In this document: in pieces, positions 22,564-34,207 of the stretch
Layout of the letters: each line of letters opens with the position of its first letter
How positions within the stretch are numbered: position 1 is the stretch's first letter
Origin: Caprella mutica
Lineage: Eukaryota; Arthropoda; Malacostraca; Amphipoda; Caprellidae
DNA: 64,000 nt
Direction: 5' to 3'
Assembly: GCA_947561585.1 (NCBI GenBank)
Contig: CANNZV010002338.1
Span: 38,828 to 102,827, forward strand
Program-made: the position numbers and the translations under genes
The notes under the pieces: generated by a model
What the model was told of the DNA's origin: nothing
What the model saw: the letters and a program-made list of their open reading frames with translations, nothing else
The model's database searches: none

Positions 22564-23077
22564 GTAAACAGAAGAAACATTTCTTTATTGGGCACACTGC
22601 ATAGAAGTACATGGGTGACATATCCATATAATATCAACAAATTTTTATCATAGGGTATTTTTATGATTCTTTATTTTTGATAATGAATATATCCATGAAT
22701 GTAAAAACTATGTGAAAATCAATGGAAAAAGTCAAAAGTATTATACAAGAACGTGTCTGATACATAAGTAAATAAATGCTATAAAACCAGTGGGTATCCG
22801 TTTACTTTTAAAATGACATTCAGTAGGATATTCTTTGGTATTCATATGTAAGAGTGATATATAAATTTAAGCAGTGTTGTAAATAATACATACCACATGA
22901 AAATGTATTGGAAAACGAGTATATATTATTCATTATTATTGCTTTAATCAATATTTAGAAATAAACTGTTCATTCGTTCATGTTGATTCATTCAATCTTT
23001 CCAATAAATAAAAGAAGGATTGAAGATTAAACGAAATGAAAAAATATCGTTAGTATAATTTTATTTACTCTTTAAAT
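22564..23077. other. AT-rich spacer, no gene seen
   Basis: No coding or element signal recognised. Confidence 0.5.
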
Positions 23078-23194
23078 AGTGTAAGTTACGAATTATGAAA
23101 AAAAACATATAATAATAATGAAATAATAATCAATAAATCGTTTTTTCGTATATGACCGAAGATATGAAACCAACCGATAATTCGTAACTTACCC
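23078..23194. mobile_element. Palindromic MITE, internally deleted left arm
   Basis: TAGTGTAAGTTACGAATTAT at the left lacks the GGTCAGT...CATCTTCGGTC block, whereas the right arm CGTATATGACCGAAGATATG, CCGATAATTCGTAACTTACC is complete. The sequence between this copy and the next (23195-23506) shows only a short unsupported frame. Confidence 0.85.
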
Positions 23195-23506
23195 AATACC
23201 TCTGTTTATTTTCCAATTATGGATCCCATCAAATTAACTATAAATAAAACTCGGATTATCTGATCTGTTTTCCACATCTCGTCGGTGGTGTTTTTATACT
23301 CTTTTCCTGAGATATTTTATGAAGCAGCTTCGTGTTCTGCATACCCTTATAATGAATCACTGTGTATCAAGTTAATTATAAAAGAAAACAATGGAGTAAG
23401 AGAGAATATTATGATTAACTATAAAATATATTTGAAAAAAGGACAATGGGATTTGCAAGCTTACATGATTATATATTTCAGAAATTAGAGCAAGAGAAAA
23501 GGATAA

Positions 23507-23686
23507 AGGGTCCCGAGTTATTGGACGATTCCACAGTTTTGGACACGTAAGAGAAAAAATGTATAATAATTATATAACCTATACTTAAATTGGTTTCCAT
23601 GTTACTTGCAGGTATCATGGATATGAATTAAAATATTCTTACCTCTCTGAAAATGTGAAACAGTCCGATAACTTGGAACTCACCCC
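23507..23686. mobile_element. Palindromic MITE, core type A, diverged
   Basis: CCCGAGTTATTGGACGATTC and TTTTGGACACGTAAGAGAAA at the left mirror GAAAATGTGAAACAGTCCG and ATAACTTGGAACTCACCCC at the right. The core TTACTTGCAGGTATCATGG is a decayed palindrome. Confidence 0.85.
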
Positions 23687-24329
23687 ACTGCATTTTACAA
23701 GAGTTCGAGTATCACTTTGACCAGATGTTAAATTTTCATAGAAAATAGGTAGGCAATTTAAAACTCTTAGAAACACAATAAATATGCAAATATTTAACCA
23801 ATCAATCGGTTAATTATATACGTCCATGAAATTTACTTTAAATAATCAAAAACTCCCAAATTTCAGATTAGTTGTTCGATGCCTAGTTTCCGAATACTGT
23901 TTGTGTCAGTAAAATAATATAAATAATTGCATATTGTCTCACGGTTAAATATATTCAATATTATTTGAATAATTAAAATAGTGATATCAAATCCTGAGAA
24001 ACAATAATATTATGAAATGGCTAAACAAATCATATTACACAATAGCGACAGTGCAAATAGCCAAGGTTGTTATTTAGAGAGTTATTTTAGAGTTCTCCTT
24101 ATAAAATGCATTCAGGACACACAGAAAGGGAAATGCCTGAATAAATAGTCAATAAATTGAGCTTTGCTGATCTGAATGGGCCCTAGAGACAAGGCGTTCT
24201 ACTGTCTTCTCAGAGTTATTTCTATTTATTAGCCTGCTTAGCATGAAAAAGGAACGGAATAATTATGAGTTGGTGACAATAGATGACGGTAGTTGGCTCT
24301 TTGCCATTCAATGATAATTTAGATTCCTT
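23687..24329. other. No gene seen
   Basis: AT-rich up to 24060, then a somewhat more balanced patch before the tandem array. No coding support. Confidence 0.5.
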
Positions 24330-24625
24330 GTGAGAACTGTTCGTAATTTGATGTTACACCTCTTCTGTGGTTCGTAATTTGATGTTACACCTTACTGTGG
24401 TTTGTAATTTTGATGGTACACCTCTTCTGTGGTTCGTAATTTGATGTTACACCTTACTGCGGTTTGTAATTTTGATGTTACACCTTACTGTGGTTTGTAA
24501 TTTGATGTTACACCTCTTCTGTGGTTTGTAATTTGGTGTTACACCTTTTCTGCTCGTTATTTGATGGTACACCTTTTCTGCTCGTAATTCGATGTTACAC
24601 ATTTTCTGTGTTTCGTAATTTGATG
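24330..24625 (+). repeat. GTAATTTGATGTTACACC tandem array (about 9 copies)
   Basis: Irregular 28-33 bp units of GGTTCGTAATTTGATGTTAC followed by ACCTCTTCTGT or ACCTTACTG. Unit lengths vary because of the CTCTTCTGTG/CTTACTGTG difference. Later copies (24540-24620) decay. Confidence 0.92.
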
Positions 24626-25111
24626 TTTAAAAATTGGATCTTCAAATAACTAATCATTGTATATTGTATCAGTTATACATTTTCTCCTAAATTATATGGA
24701 AACTTCATGTTAAATTAGTACAGAAATTTCACCACTGTCACGTCGGTCAATTTTCTTGGGCTATTCTCCGCATCTGCTTCAATAATTCCCAAAATTTTCA
24801 GCAAATCTCACAAAATTGAGGATTTATCGACAAAAACCTCCGATTGTCTTCCTTTTCCGCAATTAATTTGGGGGAAATATTTCATTTCTCTTTGGGAACT
24901 AAAACAATTACAGTCTTTGTTTATGATAACCAGGAATGAAGATGTTACTAGTAGTGAGGAGCAGAAATTAACGACAAACAGCAGTTGAGAAACAAGATGG
25001 TGAATGGTTAAATTTATATGTCGTATTGGTCATTCTAATAAAAATAAGCTCATTTTTGTTTCTGCATGAAATGATGGAGAGTTTCTGTTGTTGTTGTTGT
25101 TGTAGTTGTTT

Positions 25112-25143
<32 letters not shown>

Positions 25144-25858
25144 GGTAAAATTAATAACTGCCTATTAGTTTGAGAAAATGATACATAACCAAGCATTTAG
25201 ATAATAATATTAGATAGACACATAGAGTTATGATAAACTACACTAGAGAGAGGTAGTGTTGCAGCAATTGCAGGAGGCTGAAAACCTTATTTTGTTTCAG
25301 TTATATCATTACTCCATTGAAATAATACCAGATTCCCAGTTAAATGACTTCAAAATAAGGAATTAACCGTCCTGAAATACGCAATATAATTTTGGCCACT
25401 GGCTCACCACTTGGATAGACACGATGGTTAGTATGTAAAGAACAAATATATCAATACAAAATCTTTACGTATATGAATGTTGAATTGCCCAACTCCTTCT
25501 CTTTGGTTCACACTTTTGTTCTTTTAATTTTCTTGAGTGTGAGGCAAGTTTTGGTGAAAGACTCTTTGTTTATCACTCTCCAGAACACAAACTACTTAAA
25601 CTCTGCACACCGTGAAATAAACTTAGCTTCTCCGTTCTGAGGTGAATTAGAACTCTGGCAGTGAGCTTATGTATTTTCTGTTTCCACAACATTGCAATTC
25701 TTAAAAAATACTCTGAGATAGTAAAAGCAAAACGTTTACATGATAAGCGTGTCAGATTTACGATTAATTGTTTTACATTCCATATTCATATGCTGGGCTC
25801 AATAATTTTCTGTGAAATTGAAAAAAATGGGGTACCCAAAGAGGTTATGTTTCTTCTG
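24626..25858. other. No gene seen; GTT microsatellite inside
   Basis: Includes a balanced patch at 24720-24960 and the 25082-25146 microsatellite. A 69-codon frame at 25661-25870 overlaps the end of the next dispersed repeat and is not supported. Confidence 0.5.
25082..25146 (+). repeat. (GTT)n microsatellite
   Basis: About 20 GTT units with two interruptions (GTAGTT and GTTTTT). Length is likely polymorphic. Confidence 0.97.
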
Positions 25859-26330
25859 ACTAAAATTTAAAAAAATATAGAAAACAACACATAAAGTTTT
25901 TGAGATATTATCTCTACCGCATACGTTTCTATCGATACAGTGCTGCAAGCATAATGTTTTTACGGATAATTTTTTTAAGGGATACTCTTCTCTGATTGAT
26001 CAGGTTGGAGGAGGAGCCAACAGTGGGCGGAGCACTAAACAGTTAGTGCTCCACCTCCTTCTAGTTCCTCTTCATTACATAAGGTTATGCGTTGAATTAA
26101 ATTACATTTAAAATAATCAGAACTTTGAAAAACTCTGAATATAACTAGATAGCTGTAATGTATAGTTTGTTGTATCCGCTAGTTTTTTGTACTGCACACT
26201 TCACTTTCGGTCAATCTCCATAGCCAAACAATGAATTAGTAACCTTAAAAATATCATCATAAAAAACTTATTCACAAGGAACGATATTTTTAAAACTATT
26301 TTTATTATTCTTAGTGGAGATCACCATTTA
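25859..26330 (-). repeat. 465-bp dispersed repeat, copy 2 (inverted relative to 22095)
   Basis: On the minus strand the blocks run in the same order as copy 1. The GC-box/CCAAT region is present as GTGGGCGGAGC and TCTCTGATTGATC on the plus strand. It also has a hairpin, CGGAGCACTAA / TTAGTGCTCC, not seen complete in copy 1. Confidence 0.8.
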
Positions 26331-26534
26331 ATTACCAGCCTTAAAGTTGCCACCGAAAAGAAAAATATTCTGATATATTTTAGATTCCTCTTCATTGATG
26401 GAACAATGTATTGATAAAGATATTCATAATTTTGTGAATAGATGCATAATTCCATTCATTCATTACATCAGTTTAATGAGTTACATAATGGTGAAAAATC
26501 CAAGAGGATGGACTTTGATTAAAATATATAATAA

Positions 26535-26835
26535 CTCATTAATATTCTCACCAACTCATTAATTTTATTATGATAACACATTCATAATATCATCAACTTA
26601 TTAATTTGATAATAATAACTCATTAATTTGATTATAATAACTCATTAATTTGATTATGATAACTCATTCAAAAAATCATCAACTTATTAATTTAATCATA
26701 ATAACTCCTCAATTGATTATAATGACTCACTAATTTGATTATGATAATTCGTTCATAATCTCACCAACTCATTAATCATTTGATTATAATAACTCGTTAA
26801 TTTGATTATGATAACTCATTCAATATCTCACCACT
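26535..26835 (+). repeat. Degenerate AACTCATTAATTTGATTATA array
   Basis: About 13 degenerate 20-24 bp copies of ATAACTCATTAATTTGATTA, with longer units that include CATAATCTCACCAACTC. Old and decayed compared with the other arrays. Confidence 0.85.
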
Positions 26836-27634
26836 CATTTAATCCTCACTCCTCTTTTAGAGCATTCATTCGCCCCGTCAATTTGTAAGTTGATTGAATC
26901 TGGTCAAAGCGATTCAGTCAGTCAATTTGATGTGGAATAAAAACCAACATGGTGAGATTGGCTTAAAGTTGTCAGAGCAATTGTGATAGAATTCTCTTTG
27001 CAGTGATACTCTTCCATTTACATTCTCCTATAAGTTATTATCTATCTGCACAATGCCCATCGAAAATGCCAGTAAAAGAATAGATTTATGTATCCATATC
27101 ACTCATGCTGGAGAAAAAAGGGAAGTCCAAAAGGGCTAAAAGAGAATTATGACTGCTAATACGTTGCTAGAACCATAGTAAATAAATAGAGAAGTATGCT
27201 AAGTTTCGAATTCATTGACGTTGAACTTGATCTCTTCTTCAGAAACGATGTAAACAAATAGCGTCACACAGAGTATGGTCAAATATTATAAGTATTATTA
27301 GTTGAATATTATAAGTGAAAAGAGTGTAAAAAATGATAAAAAATATAATTTTATTTAAGTTGATTTCCATAAAAATGAAAATTTAACTGAATAATAGCAT
27401 AATTCTTATTTAAAAACAAATGGAAACAACTAATAATAAATTTATTGAAAAAGACGATGAAATATTTTAAAACAACAAACATTTAGGATGATGAATCTTT
27501 TTTTTCTTACTTTTCGGTAATGTATTAAAAATAACCATTTGTTAACTTCTAACAATCCTGCCATTTAGTTTATTTCAAAGTTCTCCATTCACGATTTTAA
27601 GTTTTTTATTCAGTTCACCAAAACTGATCAGCCA
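26836..27634. other. No gene seen; low-repeat island at about 26840-27110
   Basis: The first 270 bp are of more balanced composition, followed by AT-rich sequence. No coding support. Confidence 0.45.
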
Positions 27635-27750
27635 ATAATAAATGAACTGAAAATTGTATAGGAGAAAAACGGGCCAAAAAGAGCCAGAGTATTTCTTGCT
27701 CCTCGTCAACAAGAAGATTGATGAAGTGTTTTGAGGGGCCATAGATGATC
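27635..27750 (+). repeat. Diverged duplicate segment, copy 2 (partner at 7165)
   Basis: AATAAATGAACTGAAAATT, GAAAAACGGGCCAAAAAG and CCTCGTCAACAAGAAGATTG, then TGAAGTGTTTTGA, parallel the copy at 7165-7300. The copies agree on the frame reading EKR-x-KK and SSTRRLM-x-CFE, but this copy stops shortly afterwards. Confidence 0.7.
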
Positions 27751-28966
27751 TGAGAAAAAATGAGACTGAACTTTGTATCAGTTAGGAAGTGACATTGTCA
27801 GATAATGCATGTCGCAGCTTAAGAAAATATATCATTATTTAATAGAATAAAGTAAATACACATTAAATAATACTGATATGTTAACTGTTCAAAAATAAAA
27901 TGGTAACACTATTCAATATAAAATTATCTTAAAATACTATTAATATACAATATTTTATAATTACTATATAAATATTTTTTTCGAATTTTCTTGTTAGAGA
28001 ACATTATAATAGCATAACTTCCATTCAATTTTAATTATAAGATATTGTAATAATAACCACATTTCATACTAATCACAGTAATACTATTATAATAATAATT
28101 CTCTGATTATGGAATATCAGTAGAATATTCCATCCACGTCAAAGTCTACATGCTGAATATTCTCTTGACATTGGTCGTTGAAATGTCTTGAGACTGTCAG
28201 ATCAATGACATTCAGTGGCACATCCTACCTTTCCATTTGTGCAGACTTTGCTGTTTTGATGTTGATGCCCATTTCAAGCGAATGTTTCTGCTGAGAACAG
28301 AAGCCAATGTGAAGTCGGGCAGAATAGTCGCACATGAAAGAAGAAGCTGCAAATAGACAGTTCTGCCTGCTATCGGTATCGCTACAGAGCAACAAACGAA
28401 TGCAAAGTTATGCACTTTTTAGTAAATTGTAGAATGTATGTATTTTATGGAACAGGAGTAGGAATTTAAAATGGTGCGTAAAGACAGTTCAGTTTTAAAT
28501 GGTAGTTTTTGGTATTCATTTGTATATATTGATCAGTTATTAATATATGTAAGAGAAACCCACATTTAACAGTATTGGGAAACAGAAAATTGCCTTTGAT
28601 TTTGAAGATATATAATTTTAATTAAAATATCTAGATATCCTTACTTTCTACTTATCCTATTTTAACAAAATATATATTTTTTTTTAAATATCAATATTTC
28701 AATCTAATTCCACTTTTGCAATTCATATGCAATGATTACACATCATTCAAATTAGAACAAACAATAATGAAATTGACTTAGCTTGAATATGTCGCAAATG
28801 ACAAGATATATTTCAGCATACAGGATAGACTAAAGTTCAAATATTATTTCTAGGGTCAACACAGGCTTCGTCTGACCGCATATCACTCTTAGAAAGCAGT
28901 CATTTGAGATATATAGGGCCACATGTTGAGAAAATACCATTCACTGTAAGTTTTAGTCCAATTGGA
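27751..28966. other. No gene seen; low-repeat island at about 28130-28430
   Basis: AT-rich except 28130-28430, which is balanced and repeat-free. A 67-codon minus-strand frame there (28212-28415) has a hydrophobic middle but no recognisable family. Confidence 0.45.
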
Positions 28967-29180
28967 CTGACAGATGGACGAATGGTCTTATTCTTGGATC
29001 CTTATATGTCCAAGTCAGTTGACAGATGGACGAATGGTCTCATTCTTTGATTAGTATTTGTCCAAGTCAATTGACAGATGAACAAATAGTCTCATTCTTT
29101 GATTAGTAAATGTCCAAGTCAATTGACAGATGGACAAATGGTCTTATTCTTTGATTAGTATTTGTCCAAGTCAATTGACA
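28967..29180 (+). repeat. 52-bp tandem repeat (about 4 copies)
   Basis: Unit contains TTGACAGATGGACGAATGGT, CTCATTCTTTGATTAGTA and TTGTCCAAGTCAA. The first copy is more diverged (CTTGGATCCTTATATG). Confidence 0.93.
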
Positions 29181-29752
29181 AACGATAAAAAAAGAATTAC
29201 AATTTAGGCTTCCTTTATATAGAAAAGAAACAATTTTCCTTTTCAATTTACATATAATTGTATAATGATTTATATGAATCTAACATAGAAATAATTTTAA
29301 TAATATTCTTTAATTTAAATTACATTATTTTCTACATTACCATTCTCATAATATACATTTAAAATCAAATCTTTAACTCACGCTATTTTTCATTCATTTT
29401 TTCAGTTGCAATGGGTAAGAATGAAATAAACTCAACAGTACAATACACTCTGACATTCCTATTATAAAGGTATGAATTCCACGTATTCTTTCATCACTGT
29501 CTAATATCACATTTATTCGATTGGTACCGATGTCACATCGCCACACAATGAGTTATACTAGAACTACTAAAAAGGTAATTACTTGAACTAATTCGTAGGT
29601 ACCATGCAAATAACAGAGGTGAAAAGAGTAAATGAATACCTATCACAATTGATAAAAATCAATGTATTGATGAATAATAAATACTGCTATATACGTTTAT
29701 ATAAGAAATATGATATTTTTATTACTGTGATTTAGAAAATTAAACAATGAAG
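29181..29752. other. AT-rich spacer, no gene seen
   Basis: No coding or element signal recognised. Confidence 0.5.
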
Positions 29753-30239
29753 TGTCAGAGAAAAGAGTCACTGTGATGATGTACTATCAGAGAAAAGAGT
29801 CACTGTGATGATGTACTATCAGAGAAAAGAGTCACTGTGATGATGTACTATCAGAGAAAAGAGTCACTGTGATGATATACTATCAGAGAAAAGAGTCACT
29901 GTGATGATGTACTATCAGAGAAAAGAGTCACTGTGATGATGTACTATCAGAGAAAAGAGTCACTGTGATGATGTACTATCAGAGAAAAGAGTCACTGTGA
30001 TGATGTACTATCAGAGAAAAGAGTCACTGTGATGATGTACTATCAGAGAAAAGAGTCACTATGATGATGTACTATCAGAGAAAAGAGTCACTGTGATGAT
30101 GTACTATCAGAGAAAAGAGTCACTGTGATGATGTACTGTCAGAGAAAAGAGTCACTGTGATGATGTACTATCAGAGAAAAGAGTCACTATGATGATGTAC
30201 TATCAGAGAAAAGAGTCACTGTGATGATGTACTATCAGA
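29753..30239 (-). repeat. 32-bp satellite array B (about 15 copies), inverted
   Basis: Same monomer as 1-448 on the opposite strand (GTACTATCAGAGAAAAGAGT). Units are more homogeneous than array A; differences are single-base (CACTATGATG, TGATATAC, CTGTCAG). Confidence 0.97.
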
Positions 30240-30402
30240 ATTTATCATAAATTATTATGTTATATTTACTAGCTATAGGCATGGTAAACATATTTGTATT
30301 TTGTGTACCTTCTTTATATCCATAACATGAAATATATCTGTTTTAGTTAGTGTAATACAATTTTTTATTTTCCTTTTAGAGTTGAGATAGTAATAGTCGT
30401 GC

Positions 30403-31276
30403 ATGGACATCTCGTCCACGGACAATTCGTCCACGGACATCTCGTCCACGGACATTTCGTCCACGGACATCTCGTAAGCGGACATCTCGTCCACGGACAT
30501 TTCATCAACGGACATCTCGTCCACGGACATCTCGTCCACGGACATTTCGTCCACGGACATCTCGTCCACGGACATCTCGTACACGGACATCTCGTCCACG
30601 GACATCTCGTACACGGACAATAGTTTTTTTATTACATCATTTTTACAATAGTGACTACATAAAATACATACATGTAAAAACTACTAAACAAACGATTCAT
30701 ATTTAAAAATAATGTAAAAGAATTATCTAGATATTGGTACATCTAAGTGTTATGTTTAAATATATGTAAACGTAAAAACATCCTTACTCTCAGGCGGTAC
30801 TTAATTTTCACTCATAATAAAACCATATAAAACAATTGGCATTTACTTCTATAGTAATTATTTTTTTCTCTTTCTTACGTTTCCATATTTAGTGATGTTG
30901 GATACTCATAACTCATTAATTGATGCATAATATTATAGGAGGTAAATAACTTAATGATACAGTCAACCTGTTTAACATATCTAATTTTATAACTGTAATC
31001 GATTGATAAACATTTTTTATGTGTTCATATGAAATGGTTTGGCTTAAATCACTATAAAATGTTATATATTTACACCTGGCTATTAATATAATAGTGAAAA
31101 ATAATATGAAATATATCCCATATGCACTTTAAAATACAAAATAAAGCAATTCGTGGACGAAATATCCGTTGGACGAAATGTCCGTTGGACGAAATGTCTG
31201 TGGACGAAATGTGCGTTGGATGAAATGTCCGTGGACGAAATGTCCGTGGACGAGATGTCCGTGGACGAGATGTCCT
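30403..31276. mobile_element. Element with tandem-array inverted termini (GGACATTTCGTCC type)
   Basis: The left end (30403-30618) is about 12 copies of an 18-bp unit, GGACATCTCGTCCAC plus CG. The right end (31151-31276) is about seven copies in reverse (GTGGACGAAATGTCC). The 530-bp interior is AT-rich, with no transposase frame. Each unit is itself self-complementary (GGAC...GTCC). The architecture parallels 19987-20863. Open frames over the left array on both strands (115 and 74 codons) are artefacts of a period divisible by three. Confidence 0.85.
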
Positions 31277-31408
31277 AGACCCGGTAATTGTTTATACGCG
31301 TGATCTAATTAGTAAAGAATCCTTTATTACCATTCTTTTCTTTGTTCAGTACTTCCTGTCAAATTTTGAAATTTTAATACAAATTCTTATATTCACTAAG
31401 GTTAATAA

Positions 31409-31697
31409 TCTATCCTGATAATTCCCGTAGTTTGCTTTTTTATTTATTTATTTGGTGTTCGCTTCTACGCGACGGGTATTAAACATGAAGAATGTAATTA
31501 TGATACGCACAGGAATATATTGACTTGATATTCAAATTCCACTGTTTTTATTCAATTTTTAAATGTATTTTATCTATAAAATAAATTATACTATGCAGAA
31601 AATTTAATTTTTATTGAATTCATTAAAATTTACCTAATATAGGGTAATAAACTGGTAATGAGGATGGCCTGTTATTTTTAACGGGAAAATACACTAG
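31409..31697 (+). mobile_element. Non-autonomous Helitron, copy 1
   Basis: Starts TCTATCCTGATAATTCCCG. Internal blocks GACGGGTATTAAACATGAAG and ATGATACGCACAGGAATATA match 57913-58187. Near the right end CTGTTATTTTTAACGGG can form the usual short 3' hairpin (one mismatch), and the element ends ACACTAG followed by T. Confidence 0.88.
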
Positions 31698-32659
31698 TTT
31701 CTAATAGTTTTCAATAAATCTGGTTTGTCAATAAAGTTTTTTCAATAAATAAACTTTATCCTTTTACTTGTCTGTTATTTTCATTTCTGTACAATAGCAT
31801 GTATAGCAGTAATTATTAATGAGAAAATAAATGCCTTATCATTGCCCTAACTATAGATAATATACGTTCATATACTAATATAATATAAATTATTATTCAT
31901 ACCAATATATTATGAATAACTAGAAATAATTCATATATAATCATATACAGCTACATCATGAATGTACTTTTCTTTATACTGTAGTCATTATTTAACAATT
32001 ACAATACAAAAGTAATGTAAATTTTATTTTATTAAACATTTAATTGAGTATTTTCTTTAATATTAACGAATTTTAAATATCACAGATTTTTCCAATATAG
32101 TTGATCAAACATAATAATATTTACTATGTTTAAGACTTATTCATCTTCATCATATATATCATAGTTTGTCGAACATATATTAATCATTTTAAACCATAAT
32201 ATCTCTTCAAAATTAACTACGTTTAACACTTATTCAACTTCAAAATATATCTTATAGTTTGTCAAACATAAACTGAACATTTTAATCCATAGTATCTCTT
32301 CAAAATTAACTACGTTTAACCCACTCACGAATCACAAATTGGCGAAGAATGAAAACCAATTGTGATAATTACCAATCCAGATGTGCAGTTCACATGGTGA
32401 ATAATTCACTTGTGTCTTCTTTATCGAAGTTCTTTGTATTTGCGTGATGTTCTCTTTTGTTCGTACCAAGAGGAGGGCAATTAACCTGTACTCACCTGGC
32501 GGGGTCAATGATCGGGTAATTAGCCTAAATTTTGTACGTAAATTGAACATTACTACTGAAATATTGTTTGAAAGATCGTTTTCGGAACTAATAACATTTT
32601 GAAGATATTAAAAACCTAAATAGATTTTTCTATGAGAATTCTTGATTTTTTTTCTGTAT
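31698..32659. other. AT-rich spacer, no gene seen
   Basis: Includes a loosely repeated pair near 32105-32200 and 32206-32320 (TATCTCTTCAAAATTAACTA occurs twice). A 72-codon frame at 32332-32550 lies in balanced sequence without a recognisable domain. Confidence 0.5.
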
Positions 32660-32872
32660 TGTACTATCAGAGAGAAGAGTCTCTGCATAATGTTAATTTC
32701 ATAAACAACAGGTTTCTAATTTCCTATTGTTTTCAAATTTCACAAATTTTTCATCGTGTACCTAGACCAATTTTAAAATATCAGCAAGCATTACAATTGG
32801 TAAAGATTATTTTTGGAAATGTTAGATAATTAAAACTGTCAAAAATCATTACAAATACAGGAACTATCTACT
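32660..32872 (+). mobile_element. MITE whose left end equals the 32-bp satellite monomer, copy 1
   Basis: Starts GTACTATCAGAGAGAAGAGT then CTCTGCATAATG, against satellite GTACTATCAGAGAAAAGAGT then CACTGTGATGATG. It is followed by AGGTTTCTAATTTCCTATTG, TCATCGTGTACCTAGACCAA and AAAAATCATTACAAATAC. The right end is diverged. Confidence 0.82.
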
Positions 32873-32878
32873 TTCTAC

Positions 32879-32945
32879 AGGGGTGGGCAAATGCAGCACT
32901 CATTGCTCCTTTGGCACTAAAAGTGGCACTCGTGCCCACCAGGAG
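32879..32945 (+). mobile_element. Possible hAT terminus
   Basis: CAGGGGTGGGCAAATGCAG fits the YARNG start and is close to many hAT termini. No matching inverted end was found within a few kb, so this is a solitary end at best. Confidence 0.35.
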
Positions 32946-33854
32946 GGAAACGATGCTTTATTTTCTTCCAAAGAAAATTTAGAATTTTTAGCCATGACTG
33001 CTTTATAAATTATAAGGATAATTTAAAAGAGGATGGCAAACTAATTGAGGAACAGTATATTTGTAATGACCTTGATACTTTGATAGTCAATTTTATCCGT
33101 TAATAAGCTATTTTTTGTGTATTGTTAAAATAGTGCCGGTGTTTAAAACTGTTTACCTGTCTCTTTTTACCTAGATCAGTTTTTTATATAACTTTAATAT
33201 GTTTCTCTGGGGACACTCTATAACACTGCGGTAAGAATTTGTGCAATCATTTTTAAGTCCCTACTTTTTATTAGATAGGTAGCCATTGTCATTTATCCTG
33301 TGATTTAGAGTTACTTATTATTACTTATGAACTATAATTAATTCTGTTTCTATCATGAATTATTTTCACATGAAAATAAATAATTAAATATCATTTATTA
33401 ATTCCTTTTGATACAAATGATAAATCTAGTACCAATATTTATGTGCAAAATATGTACCATGATACGTACCTCAATAAAATCTACCACCTCATTCGAATTA
33501 CTCAGTTTCACCTACAATTTATAAAACAAAAAGAAAATGGTAGACTAACTGAGATTCCATCTTCGGCACTGAAAAACACAATGTGTACACACTCCTGATC
33601 TGAATGGTATCAAATTGTTTTACTTTTAAAATGATGCAGGTAGCCATATATTTCGCTAAGTATTAACGCATATGAAATATTGTTTCTGTGTACTTTTTAA
33701 TTGCCAGCTAGTCATTCCGTACCTGTTTTCAATAATTGTAACTTCGATGGAAATGTATCAGATTAATCATGCATCTTTAACTAATCAGTAAAAGAAGTTT
33801 TCAGCAATAAATAATAATAATCAATAATCAATAATAAAAAGATCTTGTTTTTTT
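32946..33854. other. No gene seen
   Basis: AT-rich spacer without recognised structure. Confidence 0.5.
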
Positions 33855-34040
33855 TGTCCACATGATATTGTCCCACATCTTATATTATTTTGTCCACATG
33901 ATATTGTCCCACATCTTATATATTTTGTCCACATGATAATGACCCACATCTTATATTATTTTGTCCACATGATATTGTCCATATCTTGTATATTTTCCTC
34001 CAAATTATTTTTTCCGACATCCTGTATAATTTTGTCCACA
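33855..34040 (+). repeat. TTGTCCACATGATATTGTCC tandem array (about 5 copies)
   Basis: Units of about 40 bp: TTTTGTCCACATGATATTG, TCCCACATCTTATATTA. Copies decay toward the right (TTTTCCTCCAAATTATTTTT). Confidence 0.9.
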
Positions 34041-34207
34041 TGATTTTCATAAGGAATGTATTATTCTCATTGAGAGATGATCCCTATCAATCGTTTTTAT
34101 TTTTTATTTTTATCCATTCCTTGCTGATTTTAGCCTCCAGTGCCCACAAACTCAGCTGATCATTACTTAAAACTTAGCCAGCTGTCAAGAATGAACCAGA
34201 TATAGAA

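Noticed and set aside
22095..26330. A single 4.2-kb TIR transposon
   Set aside because: The 465-bp inverted copies could be its ends, but the interior has no transposase and the copies are too diverged to tell paired ends from two insertions. Reported as a repeat pair instead.
30273..30623. Frames on both strands with MSVDE / VHGH repeats
   Set aside because: The 18-bp unit has a period divisible by three, so both strands read open. There is no non-repeat coding part.
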